Assembly: GCA_009746045.1 (NCBI GenBank)
Contig: RPFO01000078.1
Coordinates: 1,811,080-1,875,079 of the forward strand
Length of the DNA stretch: 64,000 nucleotides
Source of the DNA: Mesostigma viride
Lineage: Eukaryota; Streptophyta; Mesostigmatophyceae; Mesostigmatales; Mesostigmataceae
Direction: 5' to 3'
Shown: positions 10,212-20,539 of the stretch, piece after piece
How positions within the stretch are numbered: the stretch's first letter is position 1
How the letters are laid out: every line of letters begins with the position of its first letter
The notes under the pieces: model-generated
What the model was told of the DNA's origin: nothing
The model's database searches: none
Seen by the model: only the letters and a program-made list of their open reading frames with translations
Position numbers and translations under genes: made by a program

Positions 10212-10908
10212 AGTTAACGTTTCTATGAACGCAATGTGTAGGATATGGTTGCAATGCAGCAATGTGTGAATATGGTTGGAAACGGAGCTTTGTTAAATTG
10301 GATAATGTTACAGCGCTCACACACTTGAGGCTTGTGCACGCGTTTGCCAAGTCAAGGCAACACACGTGAGGCGGGCTCGCAAGAGATCTGCCCAATTGGC
10401 ACTGGGCCTATTCTTTATATACTTGTGCACTGTGCTTGCTAGTCCTGAGCAGCCTATGAGGCCTGCTCAGTAATAACACTCCCGGTACAGTATTCACTAC
10501 CTGTACAGCGCCCAGTTCCTATACAGTAGGCCTGCCATACAGGCACAGTGACCACAGAGCACAGTCCACAGTGACTATTGCATCTGCACCTAGAAGTCCA
10601 GGACTAAGCCTGCGGTACCAACAGACCACAGGTTAAGGTTCCTATTTCCTGCGTACGACGTATTAATCCAATACCGTCGTAGGTTCAGCACCTAATTCCT
10701 GTCAGCCCAGGAATTACTGTCGACCCCATATGTCGTCGGCAAATATTCACGTCCGACTTAGAAGAACAGCCGGCTCGCGCTCGCGCGCGACCGGGAAGTC
10801 GGAACGCCATAACTTTCTTGATACTTGTCGGAATGAACTCGTTCCGGTGCCGCTGGAATCGCAGAGATATGCCGAATCAGGATCACGCCAATGCGCTTGG
10901 CGTTAACT
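10212..10908 (-). repeat. 3' LTR of Copia A
   Basis: 697 bp. On the minus strand it is preceded by the purine-rich tract AAGAAAAGAAAGGATTGG (10909-10926). Compared with the 5' LTR it has an extra AAGTCCAG-like insertion near 10590 and several substitutions. Confidence 0.85.
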
Positions 10909-11655
10909 CCAATCCTTTCTTTTCTTGAGCTGTAGCAGCTCACACAAGTCTACATACAAACACACACAATGGGTACTGGACATCCTCCCCGACTACAAGT
11001 CACAACCCGCTGGGCATGACAGTCAGCTTGGATTCCTTATTATATGTACATAGCACCCATACTGGTTCAGGAGCACAAACAAATTACAATGAGTCCCTAT
11101 CCCTTCACGGGAGGCTCGTTGTGTTACCCATGTACAAGAGGTTGGCCAACTGTGGCAGCCCATAGGTGTTCAGCTAAGAACTTGAGAAGTATGTACAACC
11201 TTCAGGACCTTAGGCGAAACCCCACAGATCACCCACAACAGCTCATCAGAAAACATTGCTGACCCCCAGACGGGAGTCGGCGCCGGTCTGCTGCCCCTTA
11301 TCGAACCAGACACAACATCTACGCGAAGCACATGCAAAACACAAGCTCCTATACTCGTTCCAACCGTGGAAAATCAGGGGACCTGTCGCCACCTCACCAG
11401 CATGGTGGATGGGTCAGCCAGTCCGTGAAACTCCGCCTTAAGACGGCACCAGGGAATCGAACCCCGCCCACAAACCACAGATCTGGGGAAACCTCAGACT
11501 GAGATGAAAACCCCAGATAGACATCTCTCCATCAGAGACAATGTCAGACATTCCCACACCAGAGACATGTCTCACCCCTCAAGGTGTGCTCAGGATTATG
11601 TACAATCAAGCTCCCAGCCTGATATCCAGAGACTTAAGCACCCAGCTCTCAGCTT
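10909..11655 (-). other. 3' noncoding region of Copia A
   Basis: Between the pol stop and the polypurine tract. No gene is seen. On the minus strand near 11440-11475 it holds a T-arm-like segment CGGGG-TTCGATT-CCCTG with a 5-bp stem, which also fits a Pol III B box. A similar segment occupies the same place in element F. Confidence 0.45.
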
Positions 11656-14600
11656 TTAGACAGATAGACCGACTTGACAGTCAGCATTCATGAGCTTCCT
11701 CAGTACATTGTACTGGGCTGGGGCCTTGTGTGGCAGCTTTGTCAATGCATCAGCAGGGTTCTCCTCGCCAGGGATATGCTTCAAGTCAACCAAACTGGCC
11801 AACTCCTTCAGCAACAAATAATCCAGGTCCCGGCTTCTGGCCAGCTGCTTGTGAACAAACTGGACCATACCCATGCTGTCTGTTAGCAACAACGTCTCCA
11901 TCTGCAAGGTCCAAGGGGTAACTGAAGCCAGCTCCAGCATTAACTCCTTTATGTACAGGCTGGACTGGATCCCCTCGCATATGGCCCTGCATTCTGCCAC
12001 ATCTGAACTGATACAGACCCTCTTCTGCAGTCTGCTGTACCAGCTGAACAAACTTGCCCTGCTCTGATAAAAAGCAAACAGAGCAGCAGATCTCCCCCTG
12101 ACCTTGGTAACCTGGCGAGCATCCATGGAACTGTCAACAAAGATCTCCAAGGTGATAGGCTGGGCAAAGTCAATCCCAGACAAAATCAGATCAGGGGTAC
12201 TCTCCACCAACCGGGCTATGACTCGAGGCTTCTCATCCTCAAGCACCTCATCAGGCATTCTGCTATGGACCATCAAAGACGGACCACAGATGCTGGCAAA
12301 CCAGGCCCACATGCCTCTCAACTCAGGTCCTGCAGCCTGGGTGATCTTCTCTGGCAAGGCCTTCACAATGGTCTGTTTATAATCTCCTCCAGCCTGAAGC
12401 CTGATACTCCACTCCCCGTCCCTCCTGAACAGGGTAGCCTGCATTCCACAGAACACTACAGGCTTGTTGGGCTCCTGCCACAGCTCCTTGCCCAGTGAAA
12501 ACTTGCCACTGATGACAGGAATAAACTTCTTCAGCCAGGTCGTGGGGGCTAGCAAATGCAGATCATCTCCATGCAAACTAGCATACACTGGCAGACCCTC
12601 CCATTGGGCCAGCAGCAAACAGGGATCAACTGAAGACACTCTCAAGCCACACTCACTGATCAGAGCTTCCTGCAGCGTGAGTCTCCAGATGATTGGGCTC
12701 GACCTGAGTCCTTCCAGGCCCTTCAGAATAACCAGGAATTGTTGATGCAGCTCCAGCTTCCAGATGGCAGGCACCTCAACACAGTAAGGCTCATCCTGCT
12801 TCCACACCCTCCTGGCCACTTCTGGATCAGATTTTAAAAATGCCCTCTTGAAGTCCAGCAGCACTGATGACATAGCTGCTCCCCTGTTCAGCAACCCCAC
12901 GTAGAGACATAGCAAAATTCTCCATGTGTCGTGTAGCATCCCTGGCGTGTACAGCTCCTCTCCTGGCAGACTCCCCGTGCCGTGATACTCATTCAGGACA
13001 GGCCTGACATGGGGCACTGATACCTCATCCACAACCTTCCTCTTCAGCACAAATCTCAAAGCAAGCTTCCTTGATGCTGGGGGACGTCTGTCTGTTGGTG
13101 CAGCACACTCAAACTGCAACCACTCCTCCAATGCCTTGGAGAAGGCGAGCTTCCAAGCCTCAAACAAAGTAGGCGAGCTCATCTCTTGGACCAGCTGGTC
13201 ATATGTCAAAGGAGAGTGTGCAGCAAGGCTCCTGTGAGTTATGCCAATACTGCTGGGGTGCAACACAGCTGGAATCACCAAACTGGCTGCTGGGGGCACC
13301 TCCCCTTCATCCCATTTTACACCCTTGACCGGCTTGGCCCTGCACCTGACTGGAAATGTTGTCCTGAAATTTTCTAGGGGAATCATCCCCCAGCCATCTC
13401 TTCTCAGAGCTGTAGCTCTGATAGAAATCCCAGGATTGCCCAGAAAATTCTGACCCAAAATCACAGGGCCATCATAGTCCTCTAGGACAAGGAAGGTCAC
13501 ATCCACACCCATGACAGGGGCAGTAACCTCTCCCAACACCCTTAGATGCGTCCTACCACTGAAATCAGACACCCAGGGGCAACTTGGTTCTCCGACCAGC
13601 AGTTCTCCTGTATGCTGAGGTCCCATGACAGAAACCTGTGCATTGGTATCTATCTCCATGGCAGCTACCTCAGGTTCATCCAACTGGACAAGCTTGGACA
13701 CCTTAGGCTCCTTCTTGGCTCTTTGCAAAGCCTGTACAATATCTGATAGACGCACACCCCTAGGCCTGGTGTCGGGCCGTTCCGGAGGTGCAGCCTGTCC
13801 GCCTGCTTGCCCAACCACCGTATGTGAAGGTACCCCAGGGGCCGGGCCAGGGTCACCCTGAGGGCTCGATACAGCTGTAGCACCCTGATCAGGAAGCTCC
13901 ACGTCACCCCCGCCTTGTACACCAACGGGCACCTGGAAGAGGTCTCCTTGATTACCTCCCCGGGGACGGATCTTTGACCAGGACAGACGGTGCACTGCTT
14001 GGGAGCCATCAATGGCCACCCAGCACTTATGGCCAGCGGCTTCTACTCGGGTCACCACCCCATCATGCCAGCTGCCACGTTTCCCTGGAAAGCTTGGTTC
14101 CTTCCACACAACAACCTGTTGTCCAACGTTAGGTTCTAGGACACTCCAGCCCTTGTCTTTCTGCCTCAGCTTGAGGAACTTGGCCTCTAGCTTCTCCTTC
14201 CATGCCTGCTCAGCATCAGCTGGCAGCATCCTGGTATGCAGCATAAGAGGATTGATGGCAATGTCACCAAAGAACATGGGAGTCCTGAGGTTCAGCCTAT
14301 CCTCCACAGAACGTAGCCATGCAGATGTCACAATGGCAGATGACGTCCTTGGAATCCTCTCCACCAGCAGCACAGTCTTGATCTCTTGGATGGCTCTCTC
14401 CACCACCCCTTGCTGGCCGTGGCTCTCCCTGGGTGTAATCAGCAACTCTGGAAACTCTGGCAGGTTCTCACAGCACTCAAACTGAATGTCACACTGCAAC
14501 AACTCCAACCCAGGGTACCTGCTCCTTGTCAACTTCAGAGCAGCAATCAATGTAGGCTTCTCCATGTCAGGCAGGATCTCTAGGGTCTTGTACTTGGTAT

Positions 14601-15243
14601 ATCTGTCCACTGCCACCAGCAGCTTCAAACCCCTGATTCTCTGAATATCTACCTGCACATGGCCTGGCTGCAAAATAGGAGTCCTGGCATGAGACTGCTT
14701 GGGCTTTCTAGCAACTAGCCTGCACTTGCAAGCTTGAGCAACCTGTTGGCAGATGGAGTACAACTCACTTCCTCCCAGCCGTCTAGCAACTTGCAAAGAC
14801 TGAGCTGCATGGCCAAACATGGTATGCAACCTTGAGGCAATGTCATACAAGAGAGAAAATCTTTTATTGTCATTATTAGCACTCAAGGTATGTACAGATC
14901 CCTTATGTACAGGAGGCACCAGGGTCGTGCCTGTCAGACTGTCTCCAGCCCTATCCTCATCCTGACCATCCTGTGCCAGTCCTGCACGGTCAGAATGCTT
15001 CTGAGATCCACCTGGGTCCACATCACCAGGTCCTACCTCAGGCTCAGCACCGCCATGGCGGGCACGTTGGCGAGTAACCACTGCAGCTACAGCTGGCATA
15101 CTCTCTGTGGTAACCAAGCTTGCCCCATCGTGTCCAATAGGCTCTGTCACTAGAGCATGGGGCTGCCCCTCACTGCCGTCACTAGCAGCTACATTACACA
15201 CCCCTGGGGGCACCCTCCAGGGTTCAGGGATGTGTGCAGGCTC
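11656..15243 (-). CDS. Copia A pol: integrase, protease-like domain, reverse transcriptase, RNase H
   Basis: The frame is open from just after the UGA at 15249-15247 to 11656. Counting from the codon at 15213, the integrase zinc region is H130/H135 with C162/C164 and the catalytic triad is D189 (VQVD), D242 (LQCD) and E272 (VVERA). An SH3-like integrase tail lies near 365-418. An aspartic-protease-like domain follows at 515-600 with IDTNAQVSVM and ILGQNFL. Reverse transcriptase spans about 715-890 with DFKRAFL (787), KGLEGLRSSP (831) and HGDD (881). RNase H spans about 1022-1160 (D1027, E1074, D1112, ADALTK). No protease motif precedes integrase, so the order differs from standard Copia. HGDD replaces YVDD. 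The GTG at 15213 is not a needed start, because translation most likely enters by readthrough from gag. Confidence 0.85.
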   Translation of the reverse strand, partial: EPAHIPEPWRVPPGVCNVAASDGSEGQPHALVTEPIGHDGASLVTTESMPAVAAVVTRQRARHGGAEPEVGPGDVDPGGSQKHSDRAGLAQDGQDEDRAGDSLTGTTLVPPVHKGSVHTLSANNDNKRFSLLYDIASRLHTMFGHAAQSLQVARRLGGSELYSICQQVAQACKCRLVARKPKQSHARTPILQPGHVQVDIQRIRGLKLLVAVDRYTKYKTLEILPDMEKPTLIAALKLTRSRYPGLELLQCDIQFECCENLPEFPELLITPRESHGQQGVVERAIQEIKTVLLVERIPRTSSAIVTSAWLRSVEDRLNLRTPMFFGDIAINPLMLHTRMLPADAEQAWKEKLEAKFLKLRQKDKGWSVLEPNVGQQVVVWKEPSFPGKRGSWHDGVVTRVEAAGHKCWVAIDGSQAVHRLSWSKIRPRGGNQGDLFQVPVGVQGGGDVELPDQGATAVSSPQGDPGPAPGVPSHTVVGQAGGQAAPPERPDTRPRGVRLSDIVQALQRAKKEPKVSKLVQLDEPEVAAMEIDTNAQVSVMGPQHTGELLVGEPSCPWVSDFSGRTHLRVLGEVTAPVMGVDVTFLVLEDYDGPVILGQNFLGNPGISIRATALRRDGWGMIPLENFRTTFPVRCRAKPVKGVKWDEGEVPPAASLVIPAVLHPSSIGITHRSLAAHSPLTYDQLVQEMSSPTLFEAWKLAFSKALEEWLQFECAAPTDRRPPASRKLALRFVLKRKVVDEVSVPHVRPVLNEYHGTGSLPGEELYTPGMLHDTWRILLCLYVGLLNRGAAMSSVLLDFKRAFLKSDPEVARRVWKQDEPYCVEVPAIWKLELHQQFLVILKGLEGLRSSPIIWRLTLQEALISECGLRVSSVDPCLLLAQWEGLPVYASLHGDDLHLLAPTTWLKKFIPVISGKFSLGKELWQEPNKPVVFCGMQATLFRRDGEWSIRLQAGGDYKQTIVKALPEKITQAAGPELRGMWAWFASICGPSLMVHSRMPDEVLEDEKPRVIARLVESTPDLILSGIDFAQPITLEIFVDSSMDARQVTKVRGRSAALFAFYQSRASLFSWYSRLQKRVCISSDVAECRAICEGIQSSLYIKELMLELASVTPWTLQMETLLLTDSMGMVQFVHKQLARSRDLDYLLLKELASLVDLKHIPGEENPADALTKLPHKAPAQYNVLRKLMNADCQVGLSV

Positions 15244-15249
15244 AAGTCA
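15243..15249 (-). promoter_or_regulatory. Candidate stop-codon readthrough site (UGA CUU G) between gag and pol of Copia A
   Basis: The minus strand reads GAT CAT TGA CTT GAG. The TGA ends gag (KGKAADH) and the same frame continues open into pol for nearly 1190 codons. UGA followed by CU is a known leaky context. Element F has UGA CUA G at the same junction. The same-frame arrangement in two diverged elements argues against a chance nonsense mutation. Confidence 0.6.
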
Positions 15250-16422
15250 ATGATCAGCAGCCTTGCCCTTGCCCTTATCCTGGGATGGACCAGCCTTGTC
15301 CTTGCTGCCACCCTGAGCTGGCTTGCTCTGACCTTCCTGCCTCAGGTACGAGGGACACTCATTCCTGAAGTGACCCTTCCCTTGGCAGAAATAACATTCC
15401 ACCTGACTGATGTCCCGTGAGGTCCCACTGCTGGGCCCAGCCTTGGGAGGACCACCCACCCTCTTGAAGTCAAACTGGGACTGTGGATGTCCCGACTTCG
15501 GCGGGGTCCCCCGTCCAGCCCTTCTGTCACGCCCCCTCCTGGACCTTCCTCGACCCCTTGAAGAGGTCTCAGGCCCTCTCGAGGACGCTGGGCCCCCGTG
15601 GCCCGATCCCCTCATGGACTTAACCGCAGGTTCAGCTGGCCTCCTCGTCCCCTTGACGAGGGCGCTTACCACCTACGTACTTGCCGCTGAAACACTCATA
15701 CAACTGGTCCGTCATGGCTGCCCAGCCATGGACCTGTCGCATGTGGATGGTCACATTATCCATGGTGACCGGATCCAGCTGCAGCGACTTGAGAAAGTCG
15801 CCCATGGCCATCCGATCTGCAACGAAGAAGCCCTTGGCCATGGCGTCCTCCCTCAGCTTGACGAAGTCTTCAAAGGCGTGGACCACTAGCTGCCCCTTGA
15901 TGGGCTTGTAGTCCAGGTATTCTTGCTTCAGGTGAGACCCATCTATGGTCCTCTTGTCACTCAGGAACGACCTGAGTCGCGTCATAAACGCCGCCCAGGT
16001 GTCCCCCGCCGTGTGTCGCTCCCGAACAAACTTGAACAGCCGCCTCGCCGACTGCCTTATGTAGGCACTAGACGCCAGGATGCGAAGCTTGTCACCGGTG
16101 TATATGTCCGTGTACAAGTTCATGTCCTCTAACATCCTCTCAGCGTCCCGGGGCTGCCAATTGTCCTTGATGGACTGAAACTGGCCTAGCACCGCGTACC
16201 CCTCAGCCACGGTGGCCGCTTAGGTGCCGCTTGATCTGCAGCTGGCGCGTTCTGACCGCCCTGCGATCCTTGGCTCTGATCATCTGGCAGCGCAGCCTGG
16301 TCTCCCAGCGCCTGGCCGTCACCCGCGTCCATCGCGTCCATCGCGTCCATCACGTCCATCCGTCCAGCGCCGCGCCGCCGAAGCCCATACCGCGCCCGTT
16401 GGTCAATAGCTCCCTCACTCAT
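15250..16422 (-). pseudogene. Copia A gag with zinc knuckle, frame-broken
   Basis: The start is ATG 16422 (MSEGAIDQRARYGLRRRG). A 1-nt frame change near 16195 leads to the capsid-like part (AEGYAVLGQFQSIKDNW, 16210-15632). A second change near 15650 leads to the basic RG/SR-rich tail and the nucleocapsid knuckle CYFCQGKGHFRNEC (C-x2-C-x4-H-x4-C, about 15395-15355). Gag forms the particle and binds RNA. The breaks may be mutations; an unspliced intron is less likely. The last frame ends at the UGA discussed separately. Confidence 0.7.
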
Positions 16423-17544
16423 GATGGCCTCTGTTCAGATCTGCTACAGCCAGCCAAGTGGCCAAGCAGCAATTAAAGCAATATAAGCTACTGAACAAGA
16501 AAGGAAAATGCCAAGTGTTACCACTCAGTCAAGACCACCACGGTCGCCCCAGGCGCGTCCTGGTTCTCCTTGTCGCTGTCGCTGTCGCTGTCGCTCACAC
16601 AATCAGCTCTGGCACCCTGCTACCCGCTGCGCCGTCGTCGACCCGCTGTCGGCCCGCGATGACCGCGTCGTCACCGTTAGTGTAGTAGACAGGTGACAAC
16701 CCGTCGTTGGCACCCCGCGGATTGTATCTTGGCACCTCGTGGTCGCCAAGCGCCTCGTCGCCTAGCCCAGCGACCCCCAGCTCCCACCTCAAGGTCACTG
16801 TCGTAACCAAGAGGGGCGAACTCTTCCCAACGCGTCACACGAACGCGAAGGGTTGGGGCAGTTCCTGAAAAGGAACCCTTCCTCGCTCCGGAAACCTGCC
16901 GACTCGTGCCGCTCGCTGTCCTCCGGTGATGGCTTCCGCAGTCGCCTCGACCTCTGCCAGCCGCCTGTAGCGCTCCGCCCCGCGTCGCTCATGTCGAACT
17001 GGTCCCGCTGCAACTCCCTCGTCGCCGATTACGCCTGCGAACGTATGTTGTACACCCGCACCCGCTGCTGCCTGCACGAACTCGTGTCGCACCGCACCAG
17101 CTGGCTCCGCAGCTCTCCTCGCCTGCCGCCAACTCCGCACGCACCCGCTCAGCTAAGGCTGTAATCACAGTCTGGATACCGACCAAACCGTGCAGCTCTT
17201 GCTCGATGTCGTCGACGCTCCGGTGCTCCGGAATGACGATGGTTCGGACGTGCTGCAGAATTCGCTCCCAATCCTCGACCTGGTCGTCGACGAATTGCAC
17301 AAAGTTGCGATTAACAGGTGGACGATCTGCAAGCAATAATAAAGATAAATCTCGAACCACACGACGCAATTCAGGCGAAATTGAACCACCAGCAGACTGC
17401 CGAGGAAACCGGAAATTCTGCTGCCGTTGTTCTTCCTGCATGCACCATTCACCACCGGACGAGCACTCGCGTCGTCAACGCTGCATGCAGCAAACAGCAA
17501 CGACCCTCCTGGTCGTTCCGTCGGGACTGCATGCTTGTAATTTG
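16423..17544 (-). CDS. 5' ORF (ORF0) upstream of gag in Copia A, degenerate
   Basis: Between the 5' LTR and gag an ATG at 17441 opens a frame (MQEEQRQQNFRFPRQSAG, then ELRRVVRDLSLLLLADRPP and FVDDQVEDWERILQHVRT) that runs to 16989. The likely continuation in other frames (to about 16835) suggests frameshifts. It is helix-rich and acidic/Leu-rich with no known domain. Element F carries an ORF of similar size in the same position. It could be the N-terminus of gag or a separate protein. CTGTCG-type short repeats occur near 16575-16595. Confidence 0.45.
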
Positions 17545-18232
17545 AGTTAACGTTTCTATGAACGCAATGTGTAGGATATGGTTGCAATGCAGCAATGTGT
17601 GAATATGGTTGGAAACGGAGCTTTGTTAAATTGGATAATGTTACAGCGCTCACACACTTGAGGCTTGTACACGCGTTTGCCAAGTCAAGGCAACACACGT
17701 GAGGCGGGCTCGCAAGAGATCTGCCCAATTGGCACTGGGCCTATTCTTTATATACTTGTGCACTGTGCTTGCTAGTCCTGAGCAGCCTAGGAGGCCTGCT
17801 CAGTAATAACACTCCCGGTACAGTATTCACTACCTGTACAGCGCCCAGTTCCTATACAGTAGGCCTGCCATACAGTACAGTGACCACAGAGCACAGTCCA
17901 CAGTGACTATTGCATCTGCACCTAGGACTAAGCCTGCGGTACCACCAGACCACAGGTTAAGGTTCCTATTTCCTGCGTACGACGTATTAATCCAATACCG
18001 TCGTAGGTTCAGCACCTAATTCCTGTCAGCCCAGGAATTACTGTCGACCCCATATGTCGTCGGCAAATATTCACGTCCGACTTAGAAGAACAGCCGGCTC
18101 GCGCTCGCGCGCGACCGGGAAGTCGGAACGCCATAACTTTCTTGATACTTGTCGGAATGACCTCGTTCCGGTGTCGCTGGAATCGCAGAGATATGCCGAA
18201 TCAGGATCACGCCAATGCGCTTGGCGTTAACT
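17545..18232 (-). repeat. 5' LTR of Copia A
   Basis: 688 bp with ends AGTTAACG/CGTTAACT. Its right edge is followed by the CAGGG duplication, after which the extra ORF of Gypsy H continues. The minus-strand sequence just inside (CAAATTACAAGCATGC) has no TGG-type primer site, so priming may use an internal tRNA segment as in Drosophila copia. Confidence 0.85.
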
Positions 18233-19528
18233 CAGGGGCCGAAGCAGGGGTAGGAACCGGCACAGACGCAGACGGCGCCGGTACAACAGGAGGTCGCGCC
18301 GGACCCGCTGCCGAAGGGGGTCGCGACGGACCCGCCACCGCAGCTGGCGCTCCGGTCTCCGGTGGCGGCGCACCCTCAGGCCACATGTTGAAAACAGGGC
18401 CCGTAGGGACAGGCAATCCGGCATAAGACTGGTTACCATCCAAGCTCCAGTCGGGCACCGGAATCCTCTGCGGGGGACCACCCTCCCAAAGCCTGGGAAG
18501 ACCGCCCGTGTCGCTAAAGAAACCCCGCAATGGCTGCGATGGCGCTGCGGGCGGCCCGGAAGCGGCGACGGCGGGCGCGGCCGCTGGGGCGGAAGACTCG
18601 CGCAAAGGCGCAGGTACGTCGGTCGCAGGCGCAGAGGCAGCCGGAGGCGTAGGAGCCGCAGCAACAGAGGAAACCGCAGCTACCGAGGGCTCGCACAGCG
18701 CAGGCGAAACCGTAGGCGCCGAGGCAACCGAAGGGGTAGGGGGCACAGATACAACAGACACCCCACCTGGCGTGGCTGGAGCATGCGCCTGGGCCGCCAT
18801 GAAGGCCCCGAATGCCGAGGCCAGGGACTGAATCTGGGCCTGCATCGCAGAAACAGTCGCCGAGAGATGATCAGGCTCGCGATCCAAGCCCAAAGGGGTA
18901 GGCTCCACCGACACGCGCCCGGTCGACCGTGGTGAAGACGGGACAGGGGAAGGAGCCGACACTGAGGAGGAGGACGTGCAACGGAGGCCGAATACTCTGG
19001 AGTGTACTGCGCCTCGACTGGTGCGTCCGTAGGGGAAGGGTCGCCAAATGCTACTCCCGCTGACTGGTCCGCGATCTCCATGAACTCGACCGCCCGTAGG
19101 AGGTCACAGGGGTTGTCATCTACATCTGCCTCACCCTCGCCCGGAAGCCAAGGGAACACCTCCCGTAGGCAGGAGCGGCCCACAGGGGTAGACAGGTAGG
19201 AAAACACCCGGGGGCACTGAAGGACAGCGGCTATCTGCCCCAAGGCAGGGCAGCGGGAGCCACATCCTACAAGACAATGCCCGGCATCGTCGAACCCATG
19301 CAAGACTAGCTTTTGCGGATCATCGGGGTCCGGGCCGAACCACGAGACCCCAAAGAGGGCAGCCCTGACTAAAGCCGCATGATGAGCCTGGAGGGCAGGC
19401 TGAACGAGGCCACCCGGTTAACTGGAACGTGACACCCATCGGCCCGGAAGGGCCTCGTAGTAGAGCTCTGGGTCCGGTGGTGGAGGGGAAGGCGGCAGGC
19501 TCTCCGACGGAGGGGTAGGTTCAGCCAT
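18233..19528 (-). pseudogene. Extra ORF of Gypsy H, 5' segment
   Basis: The likely start is ATG at 19528 (MAEPTPPSESLPPSPPPPDP), 81 bp after the pol stop. Frame changes near 19430 and 18965 connect to the stretch with LHGFDDAGHCLVGCGSRCPA, then LVRAVEFMEIADQSAGV-type sequence and an Ala/Pro-rich low-complexity region (18962-18233). A short helix (SAMQAQIQSLASAFGAFMAAQ) lies inside. It is interrupted by Copia A after PTPASAP. No known domain is seen. The reading frame breaks and two insertions mean it is dead here. Confidence 0.5.
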
Positions 19529-19608
19529 GATGGCTGTGGAGGGGAGGGGACAACCAACCATGCACCCACCAACAGCAGGAATACGATAAGGGAGGGGCAG
19601 GTTGCCAG

Positions 19609-20052
19609 CTAGAGCTGGTGTAGGGTTTTGTAGTCCTGCAACAAGCGGCTACAACCATCTAACTCACTCTCCGTGTACCATACTTTATCTACCTCACTAC
19701 GAGCATACATCCATTTCACCTTATACTGGCGCTGGGTACCGCGGCCCTTTTTAATATCTCTATGGGCCACGATACTCTCTACCTCGTCTTCTACCTCACC
19801 AGTATCAGGGTTATTATGCTCTAAAGGGGCAGGAGCTAGTTCTCTACCAGCGAACGTGCTTTGGTGATAAAGCTTCAGCTGGCTTCTATGGAAGGTGTTA
19901 GAATGTGTCTGCCAAGAGGTAGGGATATCTATTTTATATAAGAAATTACCTACTCTAGACAACACACGGAAGGGTCCTAAGAAGGCGGGCCTAAGTTTCA
20001 CTTTAAGTTCTGCTTCGAACTTGTGAGCAAAACGGCCAACACGGGGGCCTTC
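19609..20052 (-). pseudogene. Gypsy H integrase C-terminus and chromodomain
   Basis: The frame begins at the Copia B insertion point and ends at 19609. It contains the GPF-type integrase tail (KLRPAFLGPFRVL) and then a chromodomain-like module (VESIVAHRDIKKGRGTQRQYKVKW, ending in a W-Y-T-ESEL helix). Chromodomains fused to integrase define chromoviruses and steer integration to chromatin. Removing Copia B joins it in frame to LVLVEG at 27364. The product is inactive because of the insertion. Confidence 0.85.
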
Positions 20053-20495
20053 AGTTAATAAACGAGTGGGCCTCTCAATGCTCAATGGCCTAACGCATGT
20101 GTTTATTACAATAAATCACAAGCCCCGCACCCAACGTGCACAAGGGCATTTAGCATTGTCGACAAGCAACGCTCTGCCTGGCCGCCACGTCTGGAGCAGC
20201 CGACAGTGGCCGTTGGGCTCTGTGGTGCAGCCTGAGTGGCGCGACGCCACTGCTAGACTCTCAGGACCTTAGTCCAACGTCCGACACCTCAATGTCAGTC
20301 CCGAGTGGGTACTGGCGACGCCGTACCGCCAATCCTACTTGGGTACTGGCGTCCGTCACCAGGACTCGGCTATTGAATAGTCTAGCCTGCCGAATCACAT
20401 ATAGCCGGGACTTCTGACCGAGCCTACACGTGCGAAACCCCAGATAGCACATTGCTATCTGGTACTTAGCCTATGTCCACGATTAGAGGCTAACT
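20053..20495 (-). repeat. 3' LTR of Copia B
   Basis: 443 bp, left edge next to the CCTTC duplication. Two substitutions from the partner LTR are visible (G/A near 20070, T/C near 20482). A minus-strand TTGG-type purine end (GAATAAAACTGG) abuts its start. Confidence 0.9.
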
Positions 20496-20505
20496 CCAGT
20501 TTTAT

Positions 20506-20539
<34 letters not shown>

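Larger units (their letters stand above)
10212..18232 (-). mobile_element. Copia-type LTR retrotransposon A
   Basis: An 8021-bp element with LTRs 10212-10908 and 17545-18232. It is flanked by CAGGG duplications (10207-10211 and 18233-18237). LTRs begin AGTTAACG and end CGTTAACT, not TG...CA. Read on the minus strand it holds a 5' ORF, gag with a zinc knuckle, an in-frame UGA, then integrase, an aspartic-protease-like domain, reverse transcriptase and RNase H in one 1185-codon frame. The LTRs differ by several substitutions and indels, so it is older than B and F. Gag has frame breaks but pol is open throughout. Confidence 0.9.

Noticed and set aside
18508-18831. Plus-strand Gly/Ala-rich ORF
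   Set aside because: Opposite strand of the Ala/Pro-rich part of the Gypsy H extra ORF; the frame is kept open by GC-rich composition.
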